Shown here in pieces: positions 34,747 through 48,686 of a DNA stretch of 64,000 nucleotides; the first letter of the stretch is position 1; every line of letters starts with the position of its first letter. Source of the DNA: Isoetes taiwanensis (Eukaryota > Streptophyta > Lycopodiopsida > Isoetales > Isoetaceae); contig JAJEKV010000030.1 in NCBI GenBank assembly GCA_021234155.1, positions 11,348,525 to 11,412,524 of the forward strand, written 5' to 3'. Both the position numbers and the translations under genes were made by a program. The notes under the pieces are model-generated. The model was not told where the DNA came from, searched no databases, and saw only the letters and a program-made list of their open reading frames with translations.

Positions 34747-35934
34747 GTATGTCTTTCAATGTGGATTTTAGTCTTTGCTACAAGAAATTTCATTCAATTT
34801 AAAGGTCATACCTACTGATGACGACCAGAGAATGCTTTAACTGCTGGGTTTCAGTCAGACGAGGTTATATGCGTGCCTAATTCCTTTTTGCATTGTATAA
34901 CAGAGTGCATATGTGCATATGCAATATTGTAATGGTGTGCTGCAAGTTCTTAACTATTACTTTTAACTGTTGTATGCTTTCTGTGGTTACTCAAATAAAT
35001 ATTTTCCTTCTGATGCGGGGCCAGGGCCAGGGCCATTTCCAGTTTGTTTTTCCTAAGCCCATAGCGTAGTAAACGTTTTCTAGTCCCAGGAATTCATGCG
35101 GAGATATTTATGCCTTTAAAGCTCTCACGGCCAACTATTTCCTGGTTGTCACAGGGCTTTCTAAATTATTTCAGTGAATGATGACGATGTAACAATGAAA
35201 GATTTTTTTCTATCCTAAGATTGTCTATCTTAGGACTGTTATGGCATGATCAAGCTTTCTTTTCTATTTGAAGCTCCAATATGTTTTTTTCATTGTCGGG
35301 CAATAGACGGAGCTTTTGTTTAAGCAAAAAAATCTTATAGTCCTTGATAAATAGTGGTTACTTCAAGCTGTAAATTGTTTGGATAGCAGAGATAGTTAAA
35401 GATGTAAAAACGTAGGGTACCTTTTATCATGTTTGTGTTGAGTTAACAACAGTTCTACTTACACCATTTGTATTTAGTTCCAGATGAGGTCCTATTAAAA
35501 ACATGAAATATATGTATTATTTTATATTGACTAGGGAAACAAAACAAGGGTCTGCACACGCATAGAAGATTTTATCCATCGGCTTAAGAAGTTGCAGAAA
35601 CAGTTATTGGAATAGGTGATAATATCAGAGAGAAATTTTGAGTAATATTGAGTAATATGCATGGGTTCGAAATAAGGTAAGAAGAACATCTGAATAGTTA
35701 ATCTGACTATAGGCTGTGGGGCCGAATCTAGCGTCGGTGAATACATGCGTTCTTGAGAATGTTCAGGTGTTTTGACTTGAATAAAACATTGTGCATGGGT
35801 TGTGTGAGAAGTGTGAGAACTGTACCATGATATCGGTGTCGATTTAGGGCCAGAAATCAATGCCAATCTAAATTTCTGAAACCACTGGCTCACGAAGCGG
35901 TCTACGTTTTCCAATCATAGCCCGGAATCACGGT
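34747..35934. other. AT-rich DNA without a recognisable gene
   Basis: No exon with good splice signals and a protein-like frame was found. A (GGGCCA)3 repeat lies at 35018-35035. A segment near 35,098 (GCGGAGATATTTATGCC...GCTCTC) resembles part of the tandem unit at 35.9-36.6 kb. Confidence 0.4.
35018..35035. repeat. (GGGCCA)3 hexanucleotide repeat
   Basis: Three perfect tandem copies. Confidence 0.85.
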
Positions 35935-36610
35935 CCGTTTCAGCGAGAAATTTGTTCGTTGGAAAGCCATCTCGAGATAACTACGTGGTTATGTGATTTC
36001 TATATGTTTCACTAATTATTCTACATCAGAAATACAGATTTTCGGGCTGCTGTTAAGGGGCCCCAAAACCACAGTGTTGGAGGTGCGCCCACTTTTGATT
36101 ATATCACGGAATCAAGAACTCCCTTTCAGCTGAAATTTATTAGCGTTGAGAGCCATCTCCAGATTTCTTCCTATTGGTATGTAATGCGTATGTGTTTAAT
36201 ACTATTTCCTCATTAAAACTCAGATTTTCGAGGCTGCAAATTGAGGGCACAAAAAAAAATACAATGCTGGGTAATTTATTGTCCACATATTTTATAAAAT
36301 TTGAAATTTTAACTCCGTTTCAGCTGGAGAATTTATCGGCGTTGAAGCTTCCTCGGAGATCTTTCTGAAGGTATGCTTGATTTGCATATGTTTGAATGAA
36401 TTGTTTCCATAGCAAAAACACAGATTTCGGCACGCACCACCACTTTGTTGTTCATGTTACATTTTTTTGTTCATATCTATTTCTCGTGACTCGGTTTCTC
36501 CGCGAAATTTATATATCTTTGGAGCTCTCTCGAGTTATTTCAAAAATATTTATGTTGCTGATGTTTGGACAAGGATTTGGTGAAAACAACAGTTTTTCAG
36601 TGTTTGGTTA
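35935..36610. repeat. Four-copy tandem repeat, unit about 176-194 bp
   Basis: Four diverged units begin at about 35935, 36121, 36315 and 36491. Each starts with a CCGTTTCAGC-like word, then a GAAATTTATYGGCGTTG-like segment and a CCATCTCGAGA-like segment. About 91-99 bp into each unit comes a second anchor, ACAGATTTTCGRGGCTGC-like. Two anchors in register in successive copies make chance unlikely. No open frame is conserved between copies. Confidence 0.8.
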
Positions 36611-39600
36611 GGGTTTCCATTGTTCTATTTTTGACACTATATACTTTTCTTCATATCTATTGATCTAGCGGCTGGATTTTTGGGGGCAATACGCTATCAT
36701 TAGAATGCTTATTCTGTGATGATTCTAAAGACATATGGTTTGTCCACATTTGTTTAAAAGATCGAGAGGAAAGCAGCCGGTTTTACAACCCGATTTTTAA
36801 AGGCCGAGTTGAAGGTGTGATACCATCCAATCACCTTGGATTAAAGCATTTACTAAAACGCTGGGGGCTGATGCGGCAAGAGGGAAAAGCTCATTACTTA
36901 TTTCATTTGAATGGCGTCGTAAGGTGCTTGAAGGTTACGCGAGAGGCTGCGTTGTTTATGCACTTGGGCACTGAGGCGAGGTGTACGTAAGGTGAAAGAG
37001 CACACTGCCTTCTTGCACTTGGAAACTGCGCACGCCGACCGTGGAAGCTTTGGACGGAGCATCGTAAAGGGGCGGAAGGTTGTGCGTTTTCAAAGTCTTG
37101 AGCTTCGAGACCAGCGTCGTAGAGTGACACCTATTCATGGCAACTCCGGTGATAGAAAGAGCAGAATTGACACTTGAAATTACGCTTCATCCAACCCACC
37201 AGATATGCATGTGGATGGTCACCCGGTCTGCTTGATCCCACAACGTAAAACTTCTATTGGGAGAGTACATAGATGCCATCCCCAATCGCGAGACAGATGA
37301 CAGCAAAATTGATGGTGCACATTGAAAAGAAAGCGGGCAAGTCTCATGCAACAAACATAGCTCGGCAGGCCTATGGCCACTACAGCCCTAGCAGCAGAAA
37401 GTAGGTATCACAGGAGCTTCACCACCATAAACCGAGAGGCGATTTGAGAACCGCTTTGAGAAAGCGAGGGATTCGAGAAACAATGGCGGAGACAGCATAG
37501 CTTCGATTACTTGTAGCGAAATCTGAACCACTAAATTACTCAAGAAATAAATTGCTTCACTCGGCGATGTTCGGCGGCAGGAACCATCTGACTCGAAAGT
37601 CTTGCTACCTGGTAGATGCCTCTGAAAGTGATAAGAAAGGAGTCACTAAGCGACCTCACAGTGCATAAGTTCCATAATCCTGCTCCATTCGACCGCAAAC
37701 CTGGGATAAACAACGTGTTGGAAAAGATTAATAGCAACCATCCGCCAATCGAGAGGCCGGAGAAATCTGAAAAAGTTAGTCGCTTTAGAGAGCAGTCAAT
37801 TGAAACCCTTCAGTTAGAACAAGTAGCCCTCCGCAGAAGTAAGACCTATCTTTGGACTCGCTTGCGAGTCTGGGCCATTTCCGCTGACTCGAATCCCGGA
37901 AGGTGCAGGGTAGAGGCCTTCATCGCTGAACAAGGCAAAGGGCCTCAATCACGGGGAGGCTCATGGGCAGTGCGGCGATCGTCGCGTGGTGGCAAAGTGA
38001 CAGCAATTTCAGCAGGCTAAACAAACTTCCAGGAAAGGAGAGACCACTATACGCCCGCGGCGATCCTGCCAGTGCGCAAAGGCGTCGGCCGGGGCCGTCT
38101 ACTGCACCCCCAAACCACTCCATTACCCAGCTAGCGTAGGCCCACGCGACCCTATACCCGCCCAACAACAAACAACTCATTGTCTGGCCGAGGATTGACC
38201 CAAAATGAAAGTTCCGGGGCCCGCAGAAGAGGAGAAGCCACAATGTGGTGAATACGTGCTTTGAAATGGAAGAGGGAAGGACTCAGTCATGGCTCAAATG
38301 TTGATTCTTGCTCCGAATGACATTTCCAGAGTGCGATTACACATAGTAGTAGAGGCCGGGGCAGCCATGGCCAGTGATTTGCCGCAGGTGATCCGTTTCT
38401 ACCTGATCTCTGAGATCTTAGAGTGGCGACTATCTCCATGCGCCGGGGGTGTGAGGCGCCTTGTATGTTAGTAGAGACGGCTGACCCAACAAGAGGCCAT
38501 GTGAGCCACGAGTTAGCCAAAGTTAAAAGCATTAGCGAGCCAGGGGAGGGCTAGGCGGTCCCGGGGTAAGATGCAAATTTTTAAAGCATGTAAATGTTCT
38601 TTGTGATACCTTTAACCCCTCGGCTGACCCGACCTTGCTTCGCCGCTGTCACAGTACTTCATGCCCGGCTTAGAGTTTGGGTCGTGCTGCGGCGTCTTCC
38701 ACTCCGCGCGTGATCCAGTAGCGGCAAAGGTCTAATAGCAGACAATCGGGTACCACTTACCGCCTGCTTCATTTTAGGTGTGTTGCCAAAGTTATATTAG
38801 CAGAAATTTGTCGCTGCTCGATTGTACCGCCACGGCGCTGCGCACATCGAACGCCTCTACTTACGCCATCCCCTTTTGCTGCCGCCCTTTGAATCCCCAG
38901 CTAGCCCTGTCGACAAATGGAATTGTACTTATCCCATGGTCTCCACCCGGATTGGCCGGGGCTTCCCATGCTTGAAGGGAGATAGTCTCAACTCATTGCC
39001 GCATATATGGATCTCATCTTCCTTATAGAGCAGCCACAGGACATCGGACTACCGGATACCCGACTTACATGAGGGATACATTTCTCAATCTTCAATGATT
39101 GCACAGGCGAGGGGCGTAGAGGGGAGTTGCACCACTACCATCGAGCGGCCTTAGCGCGATCGATCCTTGTTAAAGGCGGACCATTCGCCGGTACTTGGCA
39201 GATTCGATATTGCAAAGCTGCCGATGTGAGACCCTCTTTGTAGCGGCCTACTGCTTTCCACATACGAAGCAGCTTCTATCACACCCACTTTCGGATGTGG
39301 TTGGTGGACCTACGTCGATCTATATGATGATATCGACTGGCATAAGCGGTTAGGCGGTCTTCGCTCACTTTGGAGACTTCAATGTCGCGCGGGGCGAACC
39401 AATCCATGAGATTTGATCCCTTCCAGGCGATGATATATTACATTTGCGTCCTGGAAAGGGAGCTTAGCCCGCGGACAACCGGATGACAATTCGGTCAGCG
39501 CTATGGTGAAACAAGATTACTTTGCTCTGTAAGTATCTTTGACACATTAATCTACGTGGACCTTGCAGTAGCCATCCACCCATACAAAACCTTGTAAAAT

Positions 39601-40539
39601 TGAGGAAAACAGAGGAGGATCTAGTGTGTGGTGGACTATGTGCTCTGTGCACAGCGGAAGGTGCCATGTCGTCGAAGAGCACTTCAGTGAGAGACAACTA
39701 ATGGGGAAGAGATGTTCAGGACCCTTACCACTTTACTTGAGTTGGCTTGGCGAGGGTTATGCGAAGACCCACATACCCACTGACTCCTCCATGCACCTCA
39801 ATTGCAGTGGATTATGAACATCACGAGAGACATGCCCAGAATGTTTATAGATGACACTGGCAATTTTGCAATATCCACTAGAACATGAGGCAAGTAAATT
39901 TGTGATAATGCTTTGGGCTATGACGGAAGAGATGCTTTACAAGTTAGCGCTGCGGAACGTATGGGAACCGCAACCTTCCGTAATCAATGATGAACGATGC
40001 AGTGCAAAGACACAAGCCAGCTCATGCAGTCACGGACCGCTACGCCTACATTCGGTGATTGCAGCGTCTTCCTTAAAGCTAAAAGCGGGTACATTACGGT
40101 ACATCAAAGGAAATATTTTATCTCACAGAGAAAAATTAATCCGGTTATGGCGAAGGTTCTTAAGCCAGTCATTGAAGACATCCTCCGACGGTGGAAGCAA
40201 TGCACCCACCATGGCTTCCTCGACCCTCGGGATACATGCATGTTACCCCACAAGAGAGCCCGGTCATGGAAATCCGCGGTCGGACGTGGAACAAAGGCTT
40301 ACAATCTTGCCATGAGAAAACCCGGACCTGGATATCTGGTGAGAATTGTAAATTAAATGAGGCGTCCATAATACAGTCTTGTATGCTTGACAAGGCATTC
40401 TGAGGAAAGGCTTGCATTGCAGTGGACCAATAATAGCGAGTTGTTCCCATCTACATAAAGGCGGGTATTATAGCGCCCATTAGTCTAGAACAATCATGAG
40501 TGATTCGGTATTCTAAGAAATTATAGCTGGGATTCGAGC
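36611..40539. other. Intergenic DNA, no gene assigned
   Basis: Open frames of up to 154 codons occur (for example 39851-40315 and 37616-38020, both plus) without recognisable motifs, and often both strands are open. Part of 39.8-40.5 kb may be the degraded N-terminal part of the LINE that becomes recognisable at 40.54 kb. Confidence 0.4.
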
Positions 40540-41570
40540 AGCGATTGTGGTGAAGCTGACCGGTGAGGGAATCTGGGCACAGGCGGGGATTGGACCAGAG
40601 CACTCAGCAGTGACCACATCTTCCGTGCGACTCTGGATTTGAAACCCGGTAAGAGCCTTGTCGAGGATCTATATTATTGCCGATGATGGATTCCTGCGAA
40701 GGCGGTGGCCTGCTATACCCTCGAGGGAGAAAACTATGGGCAATGCGAAGCAGTAGGGAGTTCTATGGAATTGCGAGAATCGATTATACGAGCTATAGAA
40801 AGATGCTGGGTGCAGTAGGCAGCCAACCATTGATAGTGTGCTCGGGTTAAATGGGGGATGCCCTCTCTCTCTCAACATTGTTTGAGGCTTTACATTGTTG
40901 ATCAATTGGAAGGCAGCTGATAATGGAGGGGCTCACCTTCTCTACCCCGGATCATCAAGCCGATTAATATATCATGATGATGCTCTTGTGGACCTCCTAG
41001 CTACCTGTGGACATCTAGCGACATCTAGTGATGCACTGGACACATTTGTCTGACGATATGCAGCGTCAACTTATCCAGGCTAAGGTGGTTTTCATAATGC
41101 TGCGGCGGTAGAAGTCCCTCAGCGATTCAATAGGGAATGTAGGTATCCACATACAAATATTTGGGAGTGGAGTTTCCTTCTCTTGGGACATCCATCTGAC
41201 TCTGAGTTGCAGCGGAACAAATATATATACAATGAAACAATGATCATAAGCCGGAGTTATGAGATTGGACCCATCGATCCACCACCTGTTCAAGGTCTTA
41301 GTGGAATTTATGTCCTTTGCTCTGAGGGTTGAAGTGTAGGGCCCATTGGGTATCCCTGCACTTCACTTGGAATGGCTTGGAGGCAGTGCGAGCCTTCTTG
41401 AGTACGAGCACTAGGGAGTGGCGTCACAGTCCCATATCAAATTCTACTATTTTGCCTCTTGAGGAGGGCAGCCCACATGATATATATTGTCTATTTTTGA
41501 GGTGGTCAAGCATGGGGCCGATGCGGAGTCTCCTAGGCAAACATATTATCATGGCCAGTGGGGCCTGACT
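40540..41570 (+). mobile_element. Second LINE reverse transcriptase remnant
   Basis: Across several frames the plus strand preserves RT landmarks in order. These are SMELRESIIRAIER (about 40,765), DSVLGLNGGCPLSL (motif B region, about 40,825-40,860), LRLYI / DQLEGS (about 40,890), YHDDALVDLLATCGH (motif C region, about 40,970), DALDTF, QAKVVF and YKYLGVEFP (about 41,150). The same landmarks (GLYIDELE, the DD motif, TKVMVF, YLGVEF) occur in the LINE at 31.0-32.9 kb, so the two are probably related. Multiple frameshifts make it inactive. Both ends are unclear. Confidence 0.7.
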
Positions 41571-44500
41571 CAAGGCACAACTGGAGAAAGAGGCTCAATG
41601 GATGGCTAGATGGAATGCGGGAACCTGAGGTGCATGCATGTGTGCAAAGGCCGGTCGTCGTGAAAGCTTGAGGGCCAATACCTCTTTGTCGCTTGCTTCA
41701 TGCGATGAAGCTTTTGGGATGCCAGCCCTTGAGCTTGGTCAGAGGCGGCCACTACCCGGTGCCACATAAATCCCACCTTGGGCAGAGGCCCACAGTACTA
41801 CGCACACCCATTTGCCCATAGAAAGGCATGAGACTCATTACCTCCATTAACACGAGGCACATCATCTTGAATTAGAGGCAGGCGGATGGACATTGAAACC
41901 CGCCTTGGGAAGTGAGGAGCTCTCAGAAATGCTACCAAAATGGGAGAATTCATTTGAGGATGAATCTCTTTTGTTAGAAGGCACCACATCCCACCACCCA
42001 ATGGTGGCGGTGGAGTTTGAACTTCTGGTGGGGATTGCAATCAAGGCCTTTGCAAATTGGAACCTGCCGCGATGGGCCATTGGGGATGAATCGAAAGCGC
42101 AGCAAGGTTGCTTACGACATATGATCCAAATCCAGGATGACGCTATCTTTGGGTTGGTCGGGCAGCCCGGTACAATGTGAAAAGTGAGCCGCGGCATCGT
42201 CACAGGAAAATCATCACTTCGATCGCACTTCATGTGAACCCCAGCGGGAGTTGAAAAAAGCAGAGCAAACATGAGTTTTAGCTATCGTATCGGTAGCGAA
42301 GCCAGCGAAAAAAATCGCTTAATGAATTTTGAAATCCTTAAAAGCGTTTTCAATTTTTCATTATTTATGGATCAAGGATCATGGCACTTTGTATCCTCTC
42401 CATATACAAGGAATTTTAAAGTCGAACTTCAAATGTTTTACACTAACATGTAAGAGAAGTGGGTGGGCGTGGATTATATAAAATGAAATAAATGTAATTT
42501 CTTTATACTAAATAAAACGCCTCCGGTATATAATGGTTAATATGAAGATTAAATCGAGGCAAAAGGAAACCAAAAGGGAAATCCGGGGGGATGCTAGTCA
42601 CGACTCTGTATAGTGGGCAATTTGTGGGATGATGGCAATCATATTAGCAATTCTTTGTCTACGAAGTTGTGGCTTGATTAATGAAGGAGTTTTGCTTAAC
42701 ATGGGTATCCCATGGAGGTATGGAAGCATAGTATGATCCATAGTCCACACCCATAGGTAAGGTACGACAAGATACAATATGGCTTGCTAGCAAGTGAAGA
42801 TTCGGATCAAACCACAGTGGGGCTGACCCTCAAGTAAATGAGGTTGTAAAATGGGGTATAATTTGGTTTACTCCTTGCAGAAATATAAGCGTAGGAGTTA
42901 TGCAAGTGGATGTCGGGGAAAAATAAAGGCTGGGGAATTAAGCCATGGCCGTTTGGACCCGTCGGATCTCACCTCGACACGCGAGGTGGGGTCGCCCTGG
43001 GGTCGCCCTCGGCACAGCGAAGAATTAAAACCATGAATTTGAGACTGAATTCCCGTCGCAGAGCACTTCCCGAGCCGCGAAGCAGATTCCCCGGCCCTAA
43101 ATTAAAACCATGAAGATTCTTTGGCGACCGGAGATGGGGAGCCAAAAGCGACCTCGATAAAAGACCCTATACCCACCTCAAAGAAGTCCACCTGTATTGT
43201 AATCGTATTATTTACTTTTAGATTTGGTAGAAGTCCAGATAATTGAAGTTCGCTTGTATTAAAGGCAAGATGGGCTCCTAGCAAATTTGTATATGTTTAA
43301 TTGTGCCATATGTTATAATCATGCCCCTGGGATGTTTGTTGATTTATTTTCATTGTTATCAACATTTATCTATATTAAAACTTTGACTTGTGCTTAGCCC
43401 AGAGAAAATTCCAACTTATGGATGTACACACCATAATCATGTGATGGAACAACATTTATTTATATATCAAAAAAGAAGATGATCCATTTTAGATTTAAAG
43501 AAGCAAACCTTCTAGTTGAGCTTGACTATAGGTTATGGGCAGGGTTTATACAGGATACGCTAGATTTCCATTGACTCATTGATGGTGCATTACATATGAT
43601 GACTTCAAGATCAACTCATGATGGTGCATTGCACACAACGACCTCACAATAAACCATCATACACAATTCTGATAAAAAGAATTTGTAGGTTACTTCCTTT
43701 TCTAGGATTAAAAAGAAAAAAATCCTTAGGTAAACTTTATCCACCAGTAAAATTGGTTTTACTCAGGTATATTTCCATCGTTAAAAGATCTCTTGATCTC
43801 AAATTACCTCATGGGCATTAGCTATAGTTATATTACCGATAACGCTTCCTAAATCACTATACAAGAAAATGGCATTACACCTATCATGGAACTTGCGACA
43901 TTTGGAATGAGAGGGTAATAAAATAAAGCTAGCCAATATCATTCAACTTTATAGAAATTTAAGTATTGAACTTATACCAGCGGCTGATGAATTAGCAGCT
44001 CGAAAGGATAGAACCACAAATAACTTACAGTGCCCAAATAGTAAAGCTTATCTTAATTTCATGCACAAAACAATACGTTTGCATCCCATTAGATTTCTAC
44101 CCTACGGGAAATCCATTATCTTAAATCTAATTTGCCCCGAGTGACATGTCTCTTCTATATTTTTATATAAAAGATCAGAATTAAAATGTCTTCAAGAGCT
44201 GATCAATCGTGCACTATTAAATTGTAATTAGCTGGTGATGAGACATGTTTTTCATGTTCTAAGAATTTGCATTGCAAAATATACTAATCTGTAGAAATTT
44301 CAGTTTGTACTACTACATTCGAAAAGCAACATACGCCGTCAGGTCACTGGAACCATACTACGACTAATCGATGATAAAGAAGTAAAATATTATGAAGGGA
44401 TAGCTTCCTTTGTTAAGAATGCTGCTCAAATCAACCACCATGTGGTATTTTCATTAACCTATGGGACCAATGGAGTCCATGTCCACCAACGATATGCGGA

Positions 44501-47500
44501 TAAGGATTTAAGGCTACTGCTGAAACATACCCATTACTCCTTCTGTGATCATTTAAGCGATTGGTTTCGCCTTGTTTCCCATCTCGCCGAGACTCTTTGT
44601 CCCTTTCAATTAAGGTTGTTATGCTATTAGAGATGTTAGAAGAGGAATTTGATGGCTTTTACCTTTTTGGAGAAATGTTGTTTGCTTCCGTTTTCTTTCC
44701 TACTTCCTCTATGACCTTTAGAGCTAGGTAAGCATTGCTGAAGTACCCATGGGCATCTGGATGCTTATTTGCCCAGAAAAAAGTGGTATCTACTGCAGCC
44801 CTCTGATGGGGAGCCCGGTCCTAGAAGGTTCACCTTAGAAATTGAAGCAAAATATTCATAGATGTCCTTCGGTTATTTGGAGCCTCTAAAGGATGAGGCT
44901 AGGAACATAGTAAATTTGTTAGCACCCACATACTCTATCAAAAAAGACAATTGCTTTCTATACATCTTACTACAAATGGCATCTTGATGCTTGAGAATAT
45001 AGTCTTTGTATTTTAAAATGAAAGGTCTAGTTGCATTTCAAGATAATGACATGGAATAGCATATCAATTCCAAAGCCACATATTATGTCATTGCATATAT
45101 AATAGATGGAAATGTATCTAATTTTATATAGCTAAAAATTCTTTAGTTGTACTTTTGTTATTGAATTTGATACTATTACAACAATTGTGTACGAAATATT
45201 TGTTACCTTTTATGGGTACAAAGGATTAGGTACCTTGATTCATTTGCATGCATCAGTTAGAGGAATTATATTCCCTAATGATCAGTAAACGGATGAGATG
45301 TTGAAATTGGTCAATATAGCGATGCCAAAACCTTTGCAGAGAGGAATTGGCCACTTTTCAAAGGCGTTAGTCCTGCCCATTTTACCCATAGTCCTCTTCC
45401 CATTAGGGATTGCTTTCTAGTATTATGAGCTTCTAATCGGAATACTGCTGATTTAGTGGATGGCAATACCAGTGGAAATTGAGGGGCAAAGATGGGTTGT
45501 GAAAATGAGGACACTATATTCTTGATTCGGGGATGTTACCCTGATTTACAGCATTCCTTCAAAACTCTTACTAAGACAACCATGGGCGGTTCCTCTTTGC
45601 CAAACTAATGGCAACATCATAGGCGACTATTGTGATGTGGTGAGGAAGGCCGAGGTGGGAAGCGTTAGCGATGCGAGGATTGAGAGGCCAGAGCCTCCCC
45701 ATTAACCATATATGGCAGAAGAAATAAACTATAGATGGTACAGCATTAGATTATATATCCAATATCAAAATAGCGAGCTATGTTCTATTCAGGAATTTTT
45801 TTTTTTTTTTTTGGGAAGGATCAAGTTAGCTAATATTAATAGAATGGGTACAAGAAGAGGCAGGGTGCAGGTGCCCACTTGGGAGAACCCAGCGACCGAT
45901 GTGCCTACCTCTGACTCATGAGAGACAAACCTCTTGCCAGAAAGCCTCTACCACAATGCGGAGGGTCCTCTCCAAACACTTTATACAGGCTGCCTCTTCT
46001 GAGGACACTGCATGTAGAAGATATAATTTGTACCTCAATTTAAGGATCTAGCTTTGGTACCTCACTCATTCCAGACACCTTGACCATACTTCCAAATGAG
46101 CCGCGATATGCAAGCCTTACATGTGGAAGGCGGAGCCAGCTGAAGGCTGGGACCACCCACTTCGGATACACCCAAAAGAACCTCTTGACTCTGGTAGCGA
46201 GAGAGATGGCAGAAAGAGCTAGACCGATTACCACATCTGCAGAAATTTGGACCTCTGCATAAAGAAGCAGGAGGCGATTCTCCAGAGTCCTCAGCAGCAA
46301 GCACCACACACACATTGGAGCTGTGATCAGCGATGGTGGATTGATCCACAGAACCCGCGTATTCACTCGGGGATCGGTGCACTATACATACAGTAACACA
46401 CACACAGATCTGGGGGTGATTGGGTTCCACACCTATCTCCGGATGTTGCCTGATCATCTCCGGCGCAGGACTCCAGCCAAATCTGAAGTGACTCGTCTAC
46501 GAATTACCAAAAAGCTCATGAGATTCCTGAGAAGTTTGAAGTCAGCACCGATGTGACTCACCTTTCATACACTATTGGGGGTTGTGTGAGGCGTTAGCCA
46601 CCCGTGCTCGGTCTCCTGGCTCCTCAAGTGAAACACGGCAAAAGGCACAGCCGGAAGCAGGCTGCCGTCGACGCCACCACTCTGCCAAATCCCAGACCCC
46701 GCGCTCGCCCATCTGCTGCTTATTTGGACTGGGGGATCAATGGGTGCCCGGCACCAAGGTGAAACTTGCAGGCCGGCAGGAATCCACCATGGCGATGCCT
46801 CGAATATTTGGAAGCATCATTAGCAAAACATCGGTAGGACTTTGCTCCCGAGGCTGAGCCTTCAAAAAGGGAGAGGGCATTATGCTTAACACGATATTAC
46901 ATGAAATATACCCGCAGGCCGCGCAGCCGGTGGGCGACATGGAAATATCGAGGTAAGGGCAGTGGCCAGTGAAACAAGACCATGCGGGAGTCAAGCCCGA
47001 TTCTCGAATATTTGAAGATGAACTTGGACAACGAGGGACCTTGCTATGGATCGAGAGAGTCAAAGTGAAGGGCCCCTGACCAGAGGCGCCCGCACTTCCC
47101 ACCCGAGCCACCTTGTGACCGCCCTCATTGCCTCCCCACTCTGAGATTCTGAACCACAGAGGAAATCTCACGAACCTTCTGGCGCCCGGTGTGGATGTCA
47201 TATAAACATGGAGTTAGGCATAAGCGAGAAGGGGTTCCCACCTTTGATCAGTGCTTAGCAGGGAGTTCGGAGGGTGTTTTTGGACCATTGCGAAATACCC
47301 GTATACTTAGGGGGTTACAGGGGTGTTTTTAGTACTAATTTGGAATATCTATGTCTGAGGGTCAACTTTTAAAGGGTTTATCTTGCCTCGAGCATGGAGA
47401 TGCCATGCCCATTATGTATGAGGTGCATCCCGGAATAAAGCGGACTTTAGCCACTATGACCACCGCCGGCCATGGAAGAGTCCCCTTCCGCAATTAGTCG

Positions 47501-48292
47501 CAAGCGCAGTCAGTGAATATCCTCCCAAATACAACTGCCGAAAGTTATTGATGCAGGCGGGATTTTAAAGCCTGGGACGGTTGCCACAGGTGAAATTGGG
47601 AACCGCGACTTGGGCATAGGATGCTGCCCGGCCATAATACCGGCGTAGGTCCAATTCATGGGGCAGCGGCTGAAGGGAGAGAAATCAGTAACATCCCGAG
47701 AGCTCCTTCATGTTTACTTGAGATTCAACCGTGGAAGCTTGTGAAAGGGTCATCAGTGATCTTGACTTCCAATCACCAGCTTGGCGACCGTCGCCCATCT
47801 CGACCTCCATAGCCAGCCTCGTGCAGGGTCAGCTTAAAGCTGCAGGAAGACCTGCTGCTCGATGTAGTGCAAATGGGAAGGAGTAGGGGCATCCTGGCGG
47901 GCATGCCCCACCGGTCGGCCCAAGGCTAACATCGTCCTCTTGGGAGAGAATCCCAGCAGACACTGTATCATAGGCCTTATGTTCATATTCCAGTTTGAAG
48001 TCTAGATGCAAATACAGCTAACCTGCAGTAAAGATCACTGTAGAAGATGTTAATAGAAATTGAAGAGAGATCGTCCGATAAAACTTAGATGTTAGATCCT
48101 TCTCTGATCAAAGCGTATACTTACAACCACAATTCCTGGCTGATAATTCAATCCAGCAAAGATTCCTCTTGTTTTATTTTAATTAGATCCGGTGTATAAA
48201 GACCAGGCAGTTGAATGCAATTTGGCTCCAAGTACAATATGAGAGCTTCATTGGCATTTTCCTTCTGCTACATACACCCATATAATCTTCAC
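41571..48292. other. Long intergenic stretch, no gene assigned
   Basis: 41.6-42.3 kb has long overlapping open frames on both strands (41862-42272 minus; 41893-42180 plus) that may continue the LINE but match nothing I know. 42.9-43.1 kb is CG-rich with short direct repeats (GGGGTCGCCCT twice; AATTAAAACCATGAA twice). 43.3-45.7 kb is AT-rich. 46.0-47.9 kb is CG-richer with overlapping open frames of up to 154 codons (46737-47201 minus), none recognisable. Confidence 0.4.
45796..45812. repeat. Poly(T) tract of 17 T
   Basis: Homopolymer. It could be the poly(A) tail of a minus-strand retroposon or simple slippage. Confidence 0.9.
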
Positions 48293-48356
48293 AAATATTC
48301 CTATGGTTTTAAACCATACCTAACCTTCAAATATTTCTATGGTTTCAAAACCATAC
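48293..48356. repeat. Two tandem 36-bp units, each with an ATGGTTT palindrome
   Basis: AAATATTCCTATGG and AAATATTTCTATGG begin units 36 bp apart. Each unit contains an inverted repeat: ATGGTTT-T-AAACCAT at 48303-48317, and TATGGTTT-CA-AAACCATA at 48339-48356. Confidence 0.8.
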
Positions 48357-48686
48357 TAACTTATGGATAAGTTAGGTCATAGTAATGTGTTCATATTCAG
48401 CAAATCTCTTGTGAAGTGTTGTCTCTCACGTATCTTTGGTAGACTATGCCTTAAACATGATCTGATTCAGCATTCCCCTTCGTGACATAGCGGTTATAGC
48501 TGCGATCTTTTATTTAGTGTAGCAGAGCTTTTGTTTTAAAGCGGCGGGGCCAACTTTAATGGGTATATGATAAGCGGTTTTACGTATTCCGCATAAATCT
48601 GAGTCAGGCCCCATGCATTGCAACTTCCCTAGTAGAGTTACAGATTCCCTGGTCTATGTTTAGATCTTTCGTACATGCTTGGATCT

